Assembly: GCA_029747015.1 (NCBI GenBank)
Contig: JAKOGI010000083.1
Span: forward strand, 62,001-126,000
DNA from: Carnegiea gigantea
Lineage: Eukaryota > Streptophyta > Magnoliopsida > Caryophyllales > Cactaceae
Length of the DNA: 64,000 nucleotides
Reading direction: 5' to 3'
Below the pieces are notes generated by a model that saw only the letters and a list, made by a program, of their open reading frames with translations, did no database searches and was not told the DNA's origin. This document shows positions 22,752 to 34,620 of the stretch, piece by piece. Position numbers and translations under genes: made by a program. Every line of letters starts with the position of its first letter. Positions within the stretch are counted from its first letter, which is position 1.

Positions 22752-23014
22752 GATGATGACAAACCAAGTGTCCATATTGACCAAAAAAAATTTAATGCTG
22801 ATAGGGATCCACGTAGGTACAAGGAGTTAGTCAGGGTCAGGTTCATTCGTCACACTTTGTCAATAGGTTACACTATTCTTCCCCCTTTTGGCATCATTAA
22901 AAAAACAAGAACAACAGGACGGTTGCAAGAAAAGCATATAAAGCATTGCAAATAGATATTTCATTGCAAAAAAAACAGTACAATGCCAAACTAACAAAAA
23001 ATAGTTATTGACAA

Positions 23015-24893
23015 TCAGGGAGCAGGGGGTGGTTTAGTTTGCAGAGGAGGAATGCTGGGGGCAAGGGTGGAGAGAAGGGCAAGCAAATCTTCATGGCGTT
23101 TGGCGGAGAGGGCTTGTTCCTCAGCAAGAGCAGCCTTGACGGCGGAGAGCTCATCCTTGAGGCGAGCATTGTCCTCAAGAACAGCCTCAACCTTGATGGA
23201 AGGTTGCCCAGAAACAGGTGGTCGAGGTGGTCGACGACCCTGTTTGGAGACTGACCCTTCGCCAACCTCATAGCCACACCCTAGCAGGGTGTCAATCCCA
23301 ATCTCATCAATGATTTGGGCCGCCACTCTCCGTGTGAGCAATATCCCAAAGTGCTCAAACACCCTTGTCAGCAGAAATCCATAGCCAAGATCATGTGCCC
23401 GGGTGGTGTTCGCAATTCGCCCTATGTGGCGAATCATAATTGCAAGGAGGTTGATGGGTTCCTCCCGATCCAGTAGGTCCACCAGACATTGATCGAGGGC
23501 ATCTGCTGAGTTTCGCCCTTGACCTCACGGAATTATGTTCTTGATGGTGAACATAAACAGTAGTTGGTGCAGGGAGGTCATTTCACCTTTCTTAACCGAG
23601 AGGGGTGTTCTCAGGCCCTGTTTCTGACTGAGGTGTTGGGACACCTCAAGGAGCCTGGATGTTGCCAGGGCAGTTTTGTCTTCCCTCACATACACAGCAA
23701 AGCCTTGTGAGGGCACACCCAATATTTTCCCAAGTGTGGGCGCATCAACCTTAATGCCTTGCCCATTTACCAAACTTGTCACCACCCCTTTGGTGACACT
23801 GCAGTTGGTGTAAAACTCAGCCAACTCAGGCACAGAACACCCCAACTGGGTGTTTGCAAACAAGTCGAGCCAGCCTTGGGCTCGCAACTTGCTCAGGAAC
23901 ACCCCCAGACCATGTTCCTCAAAAAAACGTATATTCACTACCTTCCCCCTGACGATATTGCGCTTAAGCAATTGTGCATGTTTGTCAGACATAGGAGAGG
24001 GAGTGGACTTCTTTGGGCGTTTGGGAGGAGGAACAGAGGTGGTAGCGTCTGGTAGGGGAGCTGTTCTGGGCTTTCTTTTGAGGGGGTGAGGTTGCAGGAG
24101 AGGGCTTCATAGCAGGTTTAGAGGTGGATTTTGGAGGAGCTTGATCTTCAGAGGACTCGGAGAACACCGGTGTCCCCTGTTTGAAAGAGGTGCTCTCAGA
24201 GTCAGAACTCGAGAACTCCTCGGTAGAAGAAGAGGAAATCTCCTCGATAATTGGAGCAGAGGGTTTGGAGATACGGGGAGCGGATTGAAAAGCAATTCTG
24301 GCAGATTTGCGAGAAGGCTTGGAGGATTTGGGAGAAGAGGGAGTTTGAGAGGGCTGAGACCTTGGTTGTGGCCTTGTTCTTGGCGTTCTGCTGCGCCTGG
24401 CCACTATTTTTACCCTTTTCCTTTTCTCTCCGGTTCGAGCAACCGGAGTAGTGAGTTCAGCCTCAGGGAGAGAATCCTTCTCCTGACTCTCCTCTAATGT
24501 CTCATTTGAATTTCCTCGTAAATCGACATTCAAATCCTCCACACACACGGCGTCAAAAGAGTCTTTCCCTGTTTCTAGCACTGTTCAGGAAACAGCCCAA
24601 AAGAACAGGGTTCGAAATTATCACCAAAATCCTTCAGGGGTTTCCAAGATTTTGTCTTGAGGTCTCGATGGTGCACCCTCCGACTCTACTTTAAGGGGAC
24701 ATGCAATTGACCCCACAAGAAACACCAATTCCCTTCCACAATTGAAGGGAATATCGTCCATCCCTATCCCTACTGATTTTAGGGACAAGCTTTTCAGAAA
24801 TCTGAAAGGCTTGTACAGGATTGGGCGCGGGGGAGCAGGGATTGAGGACGCACAAACCAGGGCTTTTGAGTTGGAGGTGTGGTTGGAAGCCAT
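23015..24893 (-). pseudogene. Copia-2 envelope-like ORF, broken
   Basis: This is the homologue of Copia-1 2052-3563. The N-terminal part (24621-24893, MASNHTSNSKALVCASS) ends in TGA TAA. The basic, Pro/Ser-rich part (24581-24075, EKRKRVKIVARRSRTPRTRP) follows in the same frame. A frameshift near 24075 leads to the conserved domain (23525-23992, GWLDLFANTQLGCSVPELAEFY). A TGA near 23528 sits where Copia-1 has an Arg codon, and the last part (23015-23482) includes a short coiled coil. The Copia-1 copy shows that the main ORF can be open. Confidence 0.8.
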
Positions 24894-25364
24894 TGCTGCT
24901 AGAAGAGAGAGATTAGGGTTTTAGGCTGTTTGCGGGGTTTGTTTCTGAAAAGAAGAACTGAGAACAGGGCATTTAAAGCGAGAGAGAGGGCACCTCAAAA
25001 ACTTTTAAAGATCTCTTGATTTACAACGGGTGAGAACATTAAAAGCGTGTGCCTTGGGAAGGAGGGAGGTTTAAAGAGAACACATTCCCATATGCAACGT
25101 CCTGTTCTTTCCGCTCGATCAAGATACCTGCTTGTTCTTTGCCATTTGATTTTGACTCATTTGAACTGGGGGTGGCAGAGTTGCTCCAGTGACCCTTAGT
25201 ACATCCCCTTATGCTGCACTCTTTTAAAAAACACGCAATTCGAGTGTATGCACTCATTGTACATAAATCACATCAGTTGCTAATGAGATTTGCAAACAAG
25301 GGGAGAGAACAAGGTGTAGAGGTTATTTTTACCAAACCTAGTTCATGTCTTGGAAACAAGTATC

Positions 25365-28300
25365 TCAGGGTGTTCTTACCAACCCTAGTTCCAGTCTATT
25401 TCTTTCAAATTGATCTCTAGCTAGTGCCTTAGTGAATATATCAGCAATTTGATTTTTCGTTGTGCAAAAATTCATAGAAATTAAACCCTTTTCAACATTA
25501 TCTCTCAAGAAATGATGTCGAATGTCAATATGCTTTGTTCTTTTATGTTGACATGGATTTTTGGCAATGTTAATTGCACTTGTGTTATCACAAAAAATAG
25601 GAATGCATCCAGTGTCAACACAAAAGTCCTTAAGCTGTTGCCTTATCCACAACAGTTGAGCACAACATGAAGCTGCTGCAACATATTCAGCTTCTGCTGT
25701 GGACATGGCAACTGAATGTTGCTTCTTGGTAGCCCAAGATACCAAACAAGGTCCAAGAAAGTGAGCCATACCTGAGGTACTCTTTCTATCAACTAGGAAT
25801 CCAGCGTAGTCAGCGTCAGCATATCCAACAAGATCAAAATTGCAACCTCCAGGATACCATAAAGCTAAATTGGGTGTATGTTTCAAATATCTTAGTATCC
25901 GTTTAACAGCTTTAAGATGAGTCTCTTTAGGGCAAGACTGAAAACGGGCACATAAACCGACACTGAAAACAATGTCGGGCCTACTAGCGGTAAGGTATAA
26001 GAGTGACCCTATCATGCCCCTATAGAGTTTCTCCTCAACTGAGGGACTCCCATCATCCATTACCAACTTAGTAGAAGGAGAAATGGGAGTATCAATGGGC
26101 TTGGCCGACTCCATCCCAAAACGCTTAAGTAGTTCCTTAATATACTTTTGTTGATGGATCATGGTGCCGTTTGGAGTTTGCTTGATTTGTAAGCCTAAGA
26201 AAAAGTTAAGCTCACCCATCATGCTCATCTCAAACTCACTCCTCATCATATTTGAAAATTCATTGCATAAATCATGATGAGTTGCACCAAATATAATGTC
26301 ATCAACATATATTTGGACAATCAATAAATGTTCCCCCTTAGATTTTAGAAACAAGGTATTGTCTACCTTGCCTCTTCTAAAATTATTTTCAAGTAAAAAA
26401 CTTGACAAACGTTCATACCAAGCTCTAGGAGCTTGTTTTAAACCATAAAGAGCTTTGTCAAGTTTGAAAACATGGTTAGGAAATTCACTGTTTTCAAAAC
26501 CAGGGGGTTGTTTGACATACACCTCTTCTTTAAGGTATCCGTTTAGGAATGCACTTTTCACGTCCATTTGATATAGCTTGATTTCCATATGAGCTGCAAA
26601 GGCTATTAGGATTCGAATAGTCTCAATTCTAGCAACTGGTGCAAAGGTTTCTTCATAATCGATCCCTTCTTCTTGGTTATACCCTTGAACAACCAGCCGT
26701 GCCTTGTTCCTAGTGACTGTTCCTGACTCATCCAGTTTGTTTCGGAACACCCACTTGGTTCCAATGATTGTTCTCTCTGCAGGTTTAGGTACCAGGTGCC
26801 ATACTCTGTTTCTTTCAAATTGATGGAGTTCTTCTTGCATTGCCGTGACCCAATCTGAATCTGCAAGAGCTTCATTCACATTCTTTGGCTCAATGTTAGA
26901 GAGAAAAGCATAGAAAGCACAAAAATTCTTAAGCTTAGACCTAGTTTGCACTCCACTGTTAATATCAGACAGAATTTGATCAAGGGGGTGTGAACTATGG
27001 TGCTTCCATGGTCGTGGAGTAAGTGGATCCACAGACACATGCTCTACTCTAGCCGGAATATTTGGAGAATCAGGCTCACGAACACCTCCTAAGCTTGTTT
27101 TTGCACCTATTTGTAAGCCTGTTCCTAAAGAACATGGTCCCGAACATGGTTCAACGGTGTTTCCCCGTGTTTAGTGTTCACTTTGCCTGCCGTTTTAAGA
27201 AACAACTTCTGGGCCTGTTGTCTCCATGGTGTTCTTACCTTGCCTCTCATGGAGCAACACTTCTTTTCGAACAAGACCTAATTCAAATTCTTCCTCCTGT
27301 GCATTATTCTCACTCAACGAGTTAGATTCGTCAAAAAGCACATGCACACTTTCCTCAACGCACAAGGTTCTTTTATTAAAAACTTTGTATGCCTTGCTGT
27401 GAGAGGAATAACCGAGAAATATTGCCTCATCACTCCTGGGATCAAACTTTCCTAAAGCATCCTTCCCATTATTGTGCACAAAACACCTACAACCGAATGT
27501 TCTTAAATGCATAATGTTGGGCTTTCTACCTTTGAAGAGTTCGTAGGGAGTTTTGTTCAAAATAGGTCTAATCATACATCTATTCATAATGTAACATGAT
27601 GTGTTCAAAGCTTCTGCCCAAAAGTTCCTAGGAAGACCACTAGCAATAAGCATTGTCCTAGTCATGTCTTCTAGGGTGCGGTTTTTGCGCTCAACCACCC
27701 CATTCTGTTGGGGTGTTCTTGGGGCCGAGAAGTTATGATCAACACCATGCGTATTACAAAATTCTGTAAAACTTGTATTTTCAAATTCAGTACCATGATC
27801 AGACCTCAAGCTAACCAATGAGTGTCCTACTCTCTTTTCAACCTTTTTGAGAAAGGCAGTAAAATTCTCAAAAGTTTCATCCTTGGAGGCCAAGAACAGG
27901 GTCCAAGTAAATCGAGAGTAATCATCCACTATGACAAGCACATACCTCTTCCCACCTCTACTTGTTATCCTCATAGGACCACATAGATCAATGTGTAGTA
28001 ATTCAAGAGGTCGGGTAGTGCTAACACACCTTTTTGATTTAAAAGACAATCTGACTTGTTTTCCTTTTGCACAAGCTTCACAAACCTTGTCATCATTGAA
28101 TTTGATGGAAGGTAGTCCAACAACTAGGTCTTTGGAAACAAGTTTGTTCAAAAGAGTGAGACTTGCATGACCTAGTCTCTTGTGCCAGAGCATTATATCA
28201 TCATTTAAAGCGCTCAAACAAGTCAGGTTGTTTTGGGAAAGTGTGGAAATACATACTTTGTAAACATTTTTGTGACGCTTCCCCTTCAATACAACGTCTC

Positions 28301-28685
28301 CTGTGTTGGCATTGACAACCAAGCAATGTGTTCGTGAGAACACCACTAGATTGTTCTTGTCACACAGTTAGGACACACTTAGTAAATTATGCTTTAAACC
28401 ATCAACTAAGTGCACATTATTAATTGAGTGGGAGAGAGTTTTACCAATGCTACCTACACTGACAATTGTCCCAGACTTGCCGTTTCCAAAAGCCACGCTC
28501 CCACCGGTTGAAGCTGTAAGTGAGAGAAAGTTTGATTTTTCTCCGGTCATATGCCGCGAACACCCACTATCAACATACCACAGCTGCCTGTTTTCAAGGT
28601 TATTTTCTGAGCTATTTGCCAGGGTGTTTCTTACCCTGTTTGCTGGGTTATTTGCGGGGTTGTTCTCTCTCACTTCAGCCTGCAA
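25365..28685 (-). pseudogene. pol: Copia-2 pol: protease, integrase, RT, RNase H
   Basis: It begins QAEVRENNPANNPAN, five codons after the gag TGA and in the same frame. The protease motif LWYVDSGCSRHMTG is near 28575. A TAA at 28368 replaces a CAA that Copia-1 keeps (LLSVSQL). The integrase (27195-28346) has VDDYSRFTW and APRTPQQNGVVERKNRT. Stops near 27195 and 27170 break the linker. RT and RNase H (25365-27038) are open for 557 residues, with [14 protein letters not shown], the catalytic YVDDIIFG, and the RNase H segment [14 protein letters not shown]. The downstream half looks intact; the upstream half does not. Confidence 0.93.
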
Positions 28686-28691
28686 AACAAA

Positions 28692-30426
28692 TCAAGGGTT
28701 AGTTTTGGGAACCCAGATCCACTTGGGTCCCATTCTTTTAGACAAATAAAGCTCATCTTTTCTAATCCAGATTTGTTTCACATACCTTTCATTCTTTTCA
28801 ATGGCATACCTTCTTGAAGGACATGAATATTGATAGTGACCAGTTTTACCACAATGAAAGCAAACAATGTTTTCAGGTAATCCCACATACTTTCTATGGA
28901 TTGGGTAAATGGTTCGTTTAGGCTTATATCCAAGTCCCTTTTTGTTTCGACTGTGGTGAGTGTTTAACCAATTCAATGCTCTTGAGGACTTGTTCCAACG
29001 CTTGGTTGTGACAAGCTTGGTTTCCAGGTTTTCTATATTAGTATGCAAGCTCTTGTTCTCTTCGAGCAAAAACTCAACCATTCCTTCCACCTCAAGGAGT
29101 TTTTCCTCTACTCGAGAATAATCTCCATCTTTTATAAAGAGGTTTTCCTTGAGCATGTTAATATTTTCATATAAGCCCAATTTTTCATTTTTAAGGGTTT
29201 CATTTTCAAGTTCTAGGTCTCGGACATCTCGTTTCAATTCAGCACAAGTATCCATCAAGGTATACAAAAGTTCTTCGAGAGTTGCTTTATTGAGACCACG
29301 TACCTTGTTCTTGAGATCAGTCAAGCTGTTTGTGGATTTCATCATCTGAGTCTGAGTCACTTTGTGCCATGAGAGCTACAGCATCTCCTTCACTTTCAGA
29401 TTCACCTTCATCCTCAGAAGAGTCTCCCCAGGCAGCAAGCATAGCCTTCGAGAATCTTTTGCCTGAGGTGTTCACAGGTTGTTTTCGAACCTGTTTTCTG
29501 GGTTGTTCGAACTCCTGCTCTTCTCGAAGCAGAGGGCAGTTTTTCACAAGGTGATCTGGTTTGCCACATTTAAAACACCCTGTGAACTGTTCTCGGGGGG
29601 TGTTTCTGGATTTACTGAAGTCCTTTCTTTTGCTGTTTTCTTTGACCTTTTTGAAGAATTTCTTGAACTTTCGTGTCATTAAGGCCATCTCTTCATCCTC
29701 AAGGTCAGAGTCATCATCCTCTTGTGCTTTCAAGGCAAGCCCACGATCCTTCTTCTGCTCCTCCTTTTGTTGTGAGTTCTTTCTGAGTTCATAGGTTTGA
29801 AGATTGCCAATCAACTCGTCGAGGGTGATCTTGTTCATGTCTTTAGCTTCTTGGATGGTTGTCACCTTCGCTTCCCAAGACCGAGGCAAAATCCTTAGAA
29901 TCTTCCTCACCAGCTCTTCTGTGGTGAAGGATTTTCCCAGGGATTTTAGCTCGTTTGTTATGTGGGTGAAGCGTGTGTACATATCCATCACGTTCTCACG
30001 ATCACCCATATCAAACAACTCATATTGCCTCATGAGTAGCTCAATACGTGACTGTTTGACTTGACTTGTTCCTTCATGAGCTACTTGGAGGGCATTCCAT
30101 ATCTCCTGGGCTGACTCACACTCCGAGATACGTGTATATTCATCTGGACCTAGGCCAAAATATAATAGCTTCTTGGCCTTGGCATTCTTTTCCATTTTCT
30201 TATAGTCTTCAGCATCAAACTCTATGGGTTCCTTGGGAACCTTCTTACCATCTTCAAGCACCTTGGTGGGAACAAGGGGCCCGTTCTTGATGAGCATCCA
30301 TAACTCATAATCTTCTGCCTGAACATAGTTCTCCATCCTATTCATCCACCAACTATAATGTTTCCTGTTGAAATAGGGTAGCCGAGTAATGGATTGCCCT
30401 TCAAGAATTCCTTGTGGTGTACTCAT
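28692..30426 (-). pseudogene. gag: Copia-2 gag, one frameshift
   Basis: A 369-residue frame from the ATG at 30426 (MSTPQGILEGQSITRLPYF) holds the Gag core and a CCHC knuckle CFKCGKPDHLVKNC. It runs off frame near 29330 in an Asp/Ser-rich stretch, where a one-base insertion relative to Copia-1 gives a premature stop at 29317. The remaining 222 residues (28692-29360) form a long coiled coil followed by a second knuckle CFHCGKTGHYQYSC and end WIWVPKTNP at a TGA. This is the better preserved of the two gag genes. Large Gag with a coiled coil is a Sirevirus trait. Confidence 0.9.
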
Positions 30427-30469
30427 CTTTAAAATCTCTCAAGGTGTTAGCCCTTTTGTCAGAGAACCT

Positions 30470-30481
30470 GCTCTGACACCA
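30470..30481 (-). other. Copia-2 primer-binding site (initiator tRNA-Met)
   Basis: The minus strand reads TGGTGTCAGAGC, one base from TGGTATCAGAGC, two bases from the LTR edge. Confidence 0.85.
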
Positions 30482-30483
30482 CT

Positions 30484-32177
30484 TGTTGTATTTAGGAGTA
30501 CTTACCCACAAGAGGGGGGTGAATTGTGGTGTTCGATTTTCGCGTACTTACTGGCAAACACCCTCTTGATTGCAGAGGTTGTTCTCGAATTACAAACAAC
30601 CTTCTGACTTGTTTGCACCAGATGTTTTCAATTTGCTCAAAGGCGAAAATCAACAAGATAAATGCGGAAATAAAGCACACACAATTTTTCCGTGGAAAAC
30701 ACCTCTAGCCCAACTGAGGTGTGAAAAACCACGACCTACCTCGTGTAGGATTTAACCACTTTCACTAACGGGCTTCACACGTTACAAATGTAACACACCT
30801 TGTTACAACTTGCAACCACGTAACCTTCTTTTCTAAGAAAGGTTGCACCACGTCCAAATCTCACCAGATTGGACACGTCCAAAGTCCACACGATTGAGGA
30901 CCACTCACTCACTCTTCTGATCCAAGATCAGGGTTACAAAACACCTTACGGAGGTGCTTCTGATTTAAGCAGATGTAAGGTACAATGAGGTCCTAGTATG
31001 CCAATATCTTGAAAGCTCAGCTTAAACACAACTTGTCTCGGTTTTTCTTTTCTCAAGAGTAGCTCGAAAAATTCTTCTCACTAGAAAAACCACTTTTGCA
31101 CTTCTCCCTTTTTGCGTATGTTGTGTATGTTTCTCGTTTTTTCTCCTCTTCTGAATGGGAGTGAAATGTTGAGTTTTTAAACAAAAAATCCAACGGTCAA
31201 AAACAAGGAGAAGTGATAAAATCAGCTATGTTTAGCAAAGAAAGATTTTTGCTTAGCACAAAGAATTCCAACGGCTAAAAGATCAATGAGGATAGAGTTT
31301 TCCCAATATTATAGGGATTTGATTTTTGGAAGAAAAAAGTCTATCTTTTCCCTTTAAAAATAGCCGTGAGATACATGGGAAAGAATCTCAGCTTTGAATT
31401 TTGAATTAATCACTTCCCAAAGGATAAGAAAGAAATATTTTCGGATTTGGTAAATATTTTCCAAAATCAGTTTTGCAAATCTCCCAAGGGATTTTCATAT
31501 CAAAAAGATTGTCTACAGCTTAAATTGCTGTCTTGGAATTTTATCCAAATATATTAGAGCTTTTGGCCAACCAAAATAAGTTTTCCAAAGTAACCGGGTT
31601 TGGCCGTTGCAGTTCAGAAACACCCTAGGTACCCTATTTACAGGGTTGTTCAAACTTGGTGTTCTGAAGCAAATAGCGCAACCAATTCAAGAGTGGTTAG
31701 TTAGAGACTTTTCAAGATTGGCATATTAACAAGAGTCTAAAAAATAAAACCTAAATTACCCAAGACATCTTGTTGTAGATCCAGTCATCTTGTTCAAGAT
31801 GAATACGCTGCCCCAACCACCTAGACCAACCTGTTTGCCAGGTTGTTCTTGTATCGCTTGAGTTCAGAAAGGCCTGTTTGCTGGATTGTTCTTGAAACAC
31901 CTAGCCTGTTTGCCAGGTTGTTCTTGTATTGCTTGAGTTCAGAAACTGATCTTAACACACAATCAACTCATCGAGGTGGTGTTCTTGACTTGAGCGTGAG
32001 TCGTCAAGGTATGAGACCTGTTCTTAAGACTTGTTCTCAACATTCAGCAAACAAGTTAAGATGCATATTGAAAATAACAGTGTATACCTGTTTGGAGAAC
32101 TTTTTTAGAGCAACATTACTTAAGAGCATTTTACATTTGGGTTTGTTGTCATCAAAACTGAATATACTAATTCAACA
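30484..32177 (-). repeat. Copia-2 5' LTR
   Basis: It has the same ends as 21042-22737 and lies next to the primer-binding site at 30470-30481, so it is the upstream LTR for minus-strand transcription. Confidence 0.95.
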
Positions 32178-32182
32178 GTTAT
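32178..32182. repeat. Target-site duplication of Copia-2 (right), GTTAT
   Basis: This copy matches 21037-21041. Confidence 0.9.
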
Positions 32183-33040
32183 TATTACTATCAACGTAAT
32201 AATAGTGTGCGACACATAACTAATTTGATAATAAAATACAATTAAGTCATGTAATATTACACAATCTATTATACTGAACATGAATAGGTAAATATTTTTT
32301 CACAATCTTTTATTATGTATGCTTTTTAAAAGAATTAGAAACAATAATCCTAATCTTTTGGTATGTGTCATCCTCACAAATTTTTTAAAATAATTAATGG
32401 TTTGGCTTTTTTTAAAACCTTTTTAAAAGTTAATGGTATGAAAGTCATTCCAAAAACAAGAAACGGAAACAATATTGTGTACATAAATGAGGACCTATTA
32501 AATATGAAAGTTTTTTTTTCTAAAAAAGAGACAATTTTCAATTAAAAATTCATATTAATTATTACAATCAAAAACTCATGAGATCTTTCATATATCGCAT
32601 GGATATAGAGATATTAATCAGAAGATAATTTCAGAGACATATTCTTTTTTCTTTTTTCCAATCCCTAAGACCATTCTTTTTTCTTTTTGCCAATCCCTAA
32701 AACCTTTCCTACTTTTACTAATTTTCATATCTAAAAATAATGATGCTCCAACCCCATATATCCTACACTACCATATGGGTGTTGGGAAAAATCTCTTTCG
32801 GACAACAGTTTTTAAAGCTTCAAAATGCTTAGCAAAAAAAGTTTTAAAATATTCATTGACTATAGATTTCCATAAACCGAAAGGACAGAAGTATACTATC
32901 AAACAAATAGACTGACATGATTATGAATTCATTCATTATTCCACAGATAAGTATTTTGTTACTTATACACAGCTTGGAACCCTCTAAAGAGAGAGAAGTT
33001 TTTCTAGAGAGAAATGCTCTCTGCTGACCCCCCTCCATAA
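32183..33040. other. AT-rich unassigned DNA
   Basis: There is no recognisable gene. A 30-base unit, ATTCTTTTTTCTTTTTxCCAATCCCTAA, is tandemly duplicated at about 32641-32703. Confidence 0.6.
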
Positions 33041-33051
33041 AGCCCCCTGAA

Positions 33052-33705
33052 TTGTTCCTTGTTCTTCACGCTGCAAATCTTCCTTCCTTATCTCAATTAG
33101 TCCACATATCTACTCTTGATTGCCCCCTTCTGCAGAATCACCTCTCACAGATCGCTCATCCTTACTTCCATCATGATGAATTCGACATCTCCTTCCTAGA
33201 ACCCATCTTACATTCAAGGGTTTCTATTTGTGCCCATTTTCAGATCGCTTATCGTAGCCAACGGTGTAGATCCAGAGCTAGGGAGCTTCATGCTGTCTCT
33301 CTCTTCCTGGGTTTCAGGGGGTTTAGGATTCAATACTCCCTATTTACTGCATCCACTCCCCGTGCCCATCCGCTTTCCCTTTACTACCCTAACCCTATAA
33401 GGTTTCGATTGCCTAGTTGTAGAAGATTGGGAAGCTTTCGCACTACCCAGAGTTTCTCGTTTCATATAGAAGGGATTATTAAAGGTTCTAGCTTGTTAAT
33501 TTGTTCGACACCTACTCTGATTCATCCTCAGCTTGCGACCTGCAGTGTTGATTATGATGAGTTATCGAGTGAGTTGTCTAAATGGAGACTTCTTCAAAGA
33601 TCTCAAATTGAGATGAATGATTACAAATCAGGTTCTTCTAATCCTTTTTTTCTCTTGGGTTATGATTTGTCTTTGTCACCAGTGTATGGTGATAAGTTCT
33701 GCTAA
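33052..33705 (+). CDS. Unrecognised open frame, possibly a fragment of a LINE or gene leader
   Basis: This 217-codon open frame has no convincing ATG at its upstream edge. Its composition is Ser/Leu/His-rich with no motif I recognise. It follows a CT-rich stretch (CCCCCCTCCATAAAGCCCCC) and precedes another open stretch at 33729-34187. It could be part of the 5' region of the LINE whose ORF2 lies at 42190-46393, since only the Gypsy insertion separates them, but I see no ORF1 signature. Chance openness is possible. Confidence 0.25.
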   Translation: MFLVLHAANLPSLSQLVHISTLDCPLLQNHLSQIAHPYFHHDEFDISFLEPILHSRVSICAHFQIAYRSQRCRSRARELHAVSLFLGFRGFRIQYSLFTASTPRAHPLSLYYPNPIRFRLPSCRRLGSFRTTQSFSFHIEGIIKGSSLLICSTPTLIHPQLATCSVDYDELSSELSKWRLLQRSQIEMNDYKSGSSNPFFLLGYDLSLSPVYGDKFC

Positions 33706-34615
33706 CAGATCTATAGTTATCATGATTTTTGATGTTTAATTTCATCACTAAACTGCTAATGGTTGCGTGTGTTTGTTATGCTTGCTTCTGCTTGTGGACC
33801 AAAGGGATTGTACCCATGTGCATTGGTAAAGGGTGTTACCTTTCTGTGCGTCTATATATTGAAAGTGTTGGGAGTGACCGAGGATCACATCCTCATCTTG
33901 CCTTCGCTGATTTTAGTCTCCATTTTCTGCTTATGTCTAGCAATTCATCCACTAAGCCTCTAGCACTGAATATCTCTGAAAATGGTGATAATGAGATAGA
34001 ATTTGTCCCTCTCCCAAATCATGAGATAGAATCTATTTGGATTTTCTTTGCATGTTTTTTAATTTGTTGCCAACCCTTTAGCAGTGCTTCAATAGCTTGT
34101 TGGTATGTGTTCAAGATTTCGAGGCATGTATGCTATGATTTTGGGTATAAGGAACAGGAGATGTGGCTTTTTTTGGGGAAAGCTTAAAGGAAGGATCCTA
34201 TAGGATCTTGGCTTTTTCCTTCTTCTGAATAAGCCGCCCCTGTTCTTTTACTCAAAGATCCATGATGCTAATGGAAGCTACCTCAGTAGCTTTGGTTCTA
34301 AGACCTGTTCGCATACCTTCTATTTTGGTGTTTTTGTTTTTTTTTTTTCCCCATAAGGTTACTTTGTAATTGGGGATGGATGTCTCTACACGTTGAGTTC
34401 TGGCCCTGGGGCTCAGCAACTTTAAAGGCATGAGTACATGGCCCATTTTGACATGTAGACGGAAATTAGCAAGTGTTCCCCTTGTGTTGGGTCCTTGCTC
34501 GCTTCTTGTTTTTCAAAGACATTCTAGCTGTTTATTTCTTTGTATATGTGACAGGTCCATGGTGATTTATGCTGACTTGCCTTGGATGGACTAGTTTGAG
34601 CTCGGTCCTTTGTCT
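33706..34615. other. Unassigned segment left of the Gypsy insertion
   Basis: Short open stretches are present (for example SSTKPLALNISENGDNEIEF at about 33940-34000), none diagnostic. The sequence resumes after the Gypsy element at 41464, so 34500-34620 plus 41464-41700 was once continuous. Confidence 0.45.
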
Positions 34616-34620
34616 ATGAA
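34616..34620. repeat. Target-site duplication of the Gypsy element (left), ATGAA
   Basis: ATGAA precedes the 5' LTR and recurs at 41459-41463. Confidence 0.85.

Larger units (their letters stand above)
21042..32177 (-). mobile_element. Copia-2: Sirevirus-like Copia LTR retrotransposon, full length
   Basis: LTRs of about 1.7 kb (21042-22737 and 30484-32177) flank a minus-strand internal region with the same order as Copia-1: gag, pol, envelope-like ORF. The target duplication GTTAT lies at 21037-21041 and 32178-32182. The internal proteins are close to Copia-1, but the LTRs differ in length and in much of their sequence apart from conserved blocks, so it is a sister subfamily. The two LTRs differ at roughly 20-25 sites by eye. 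Gag, pol and the envelope-like ORF each carry at least one break. Confidence 0.95.
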
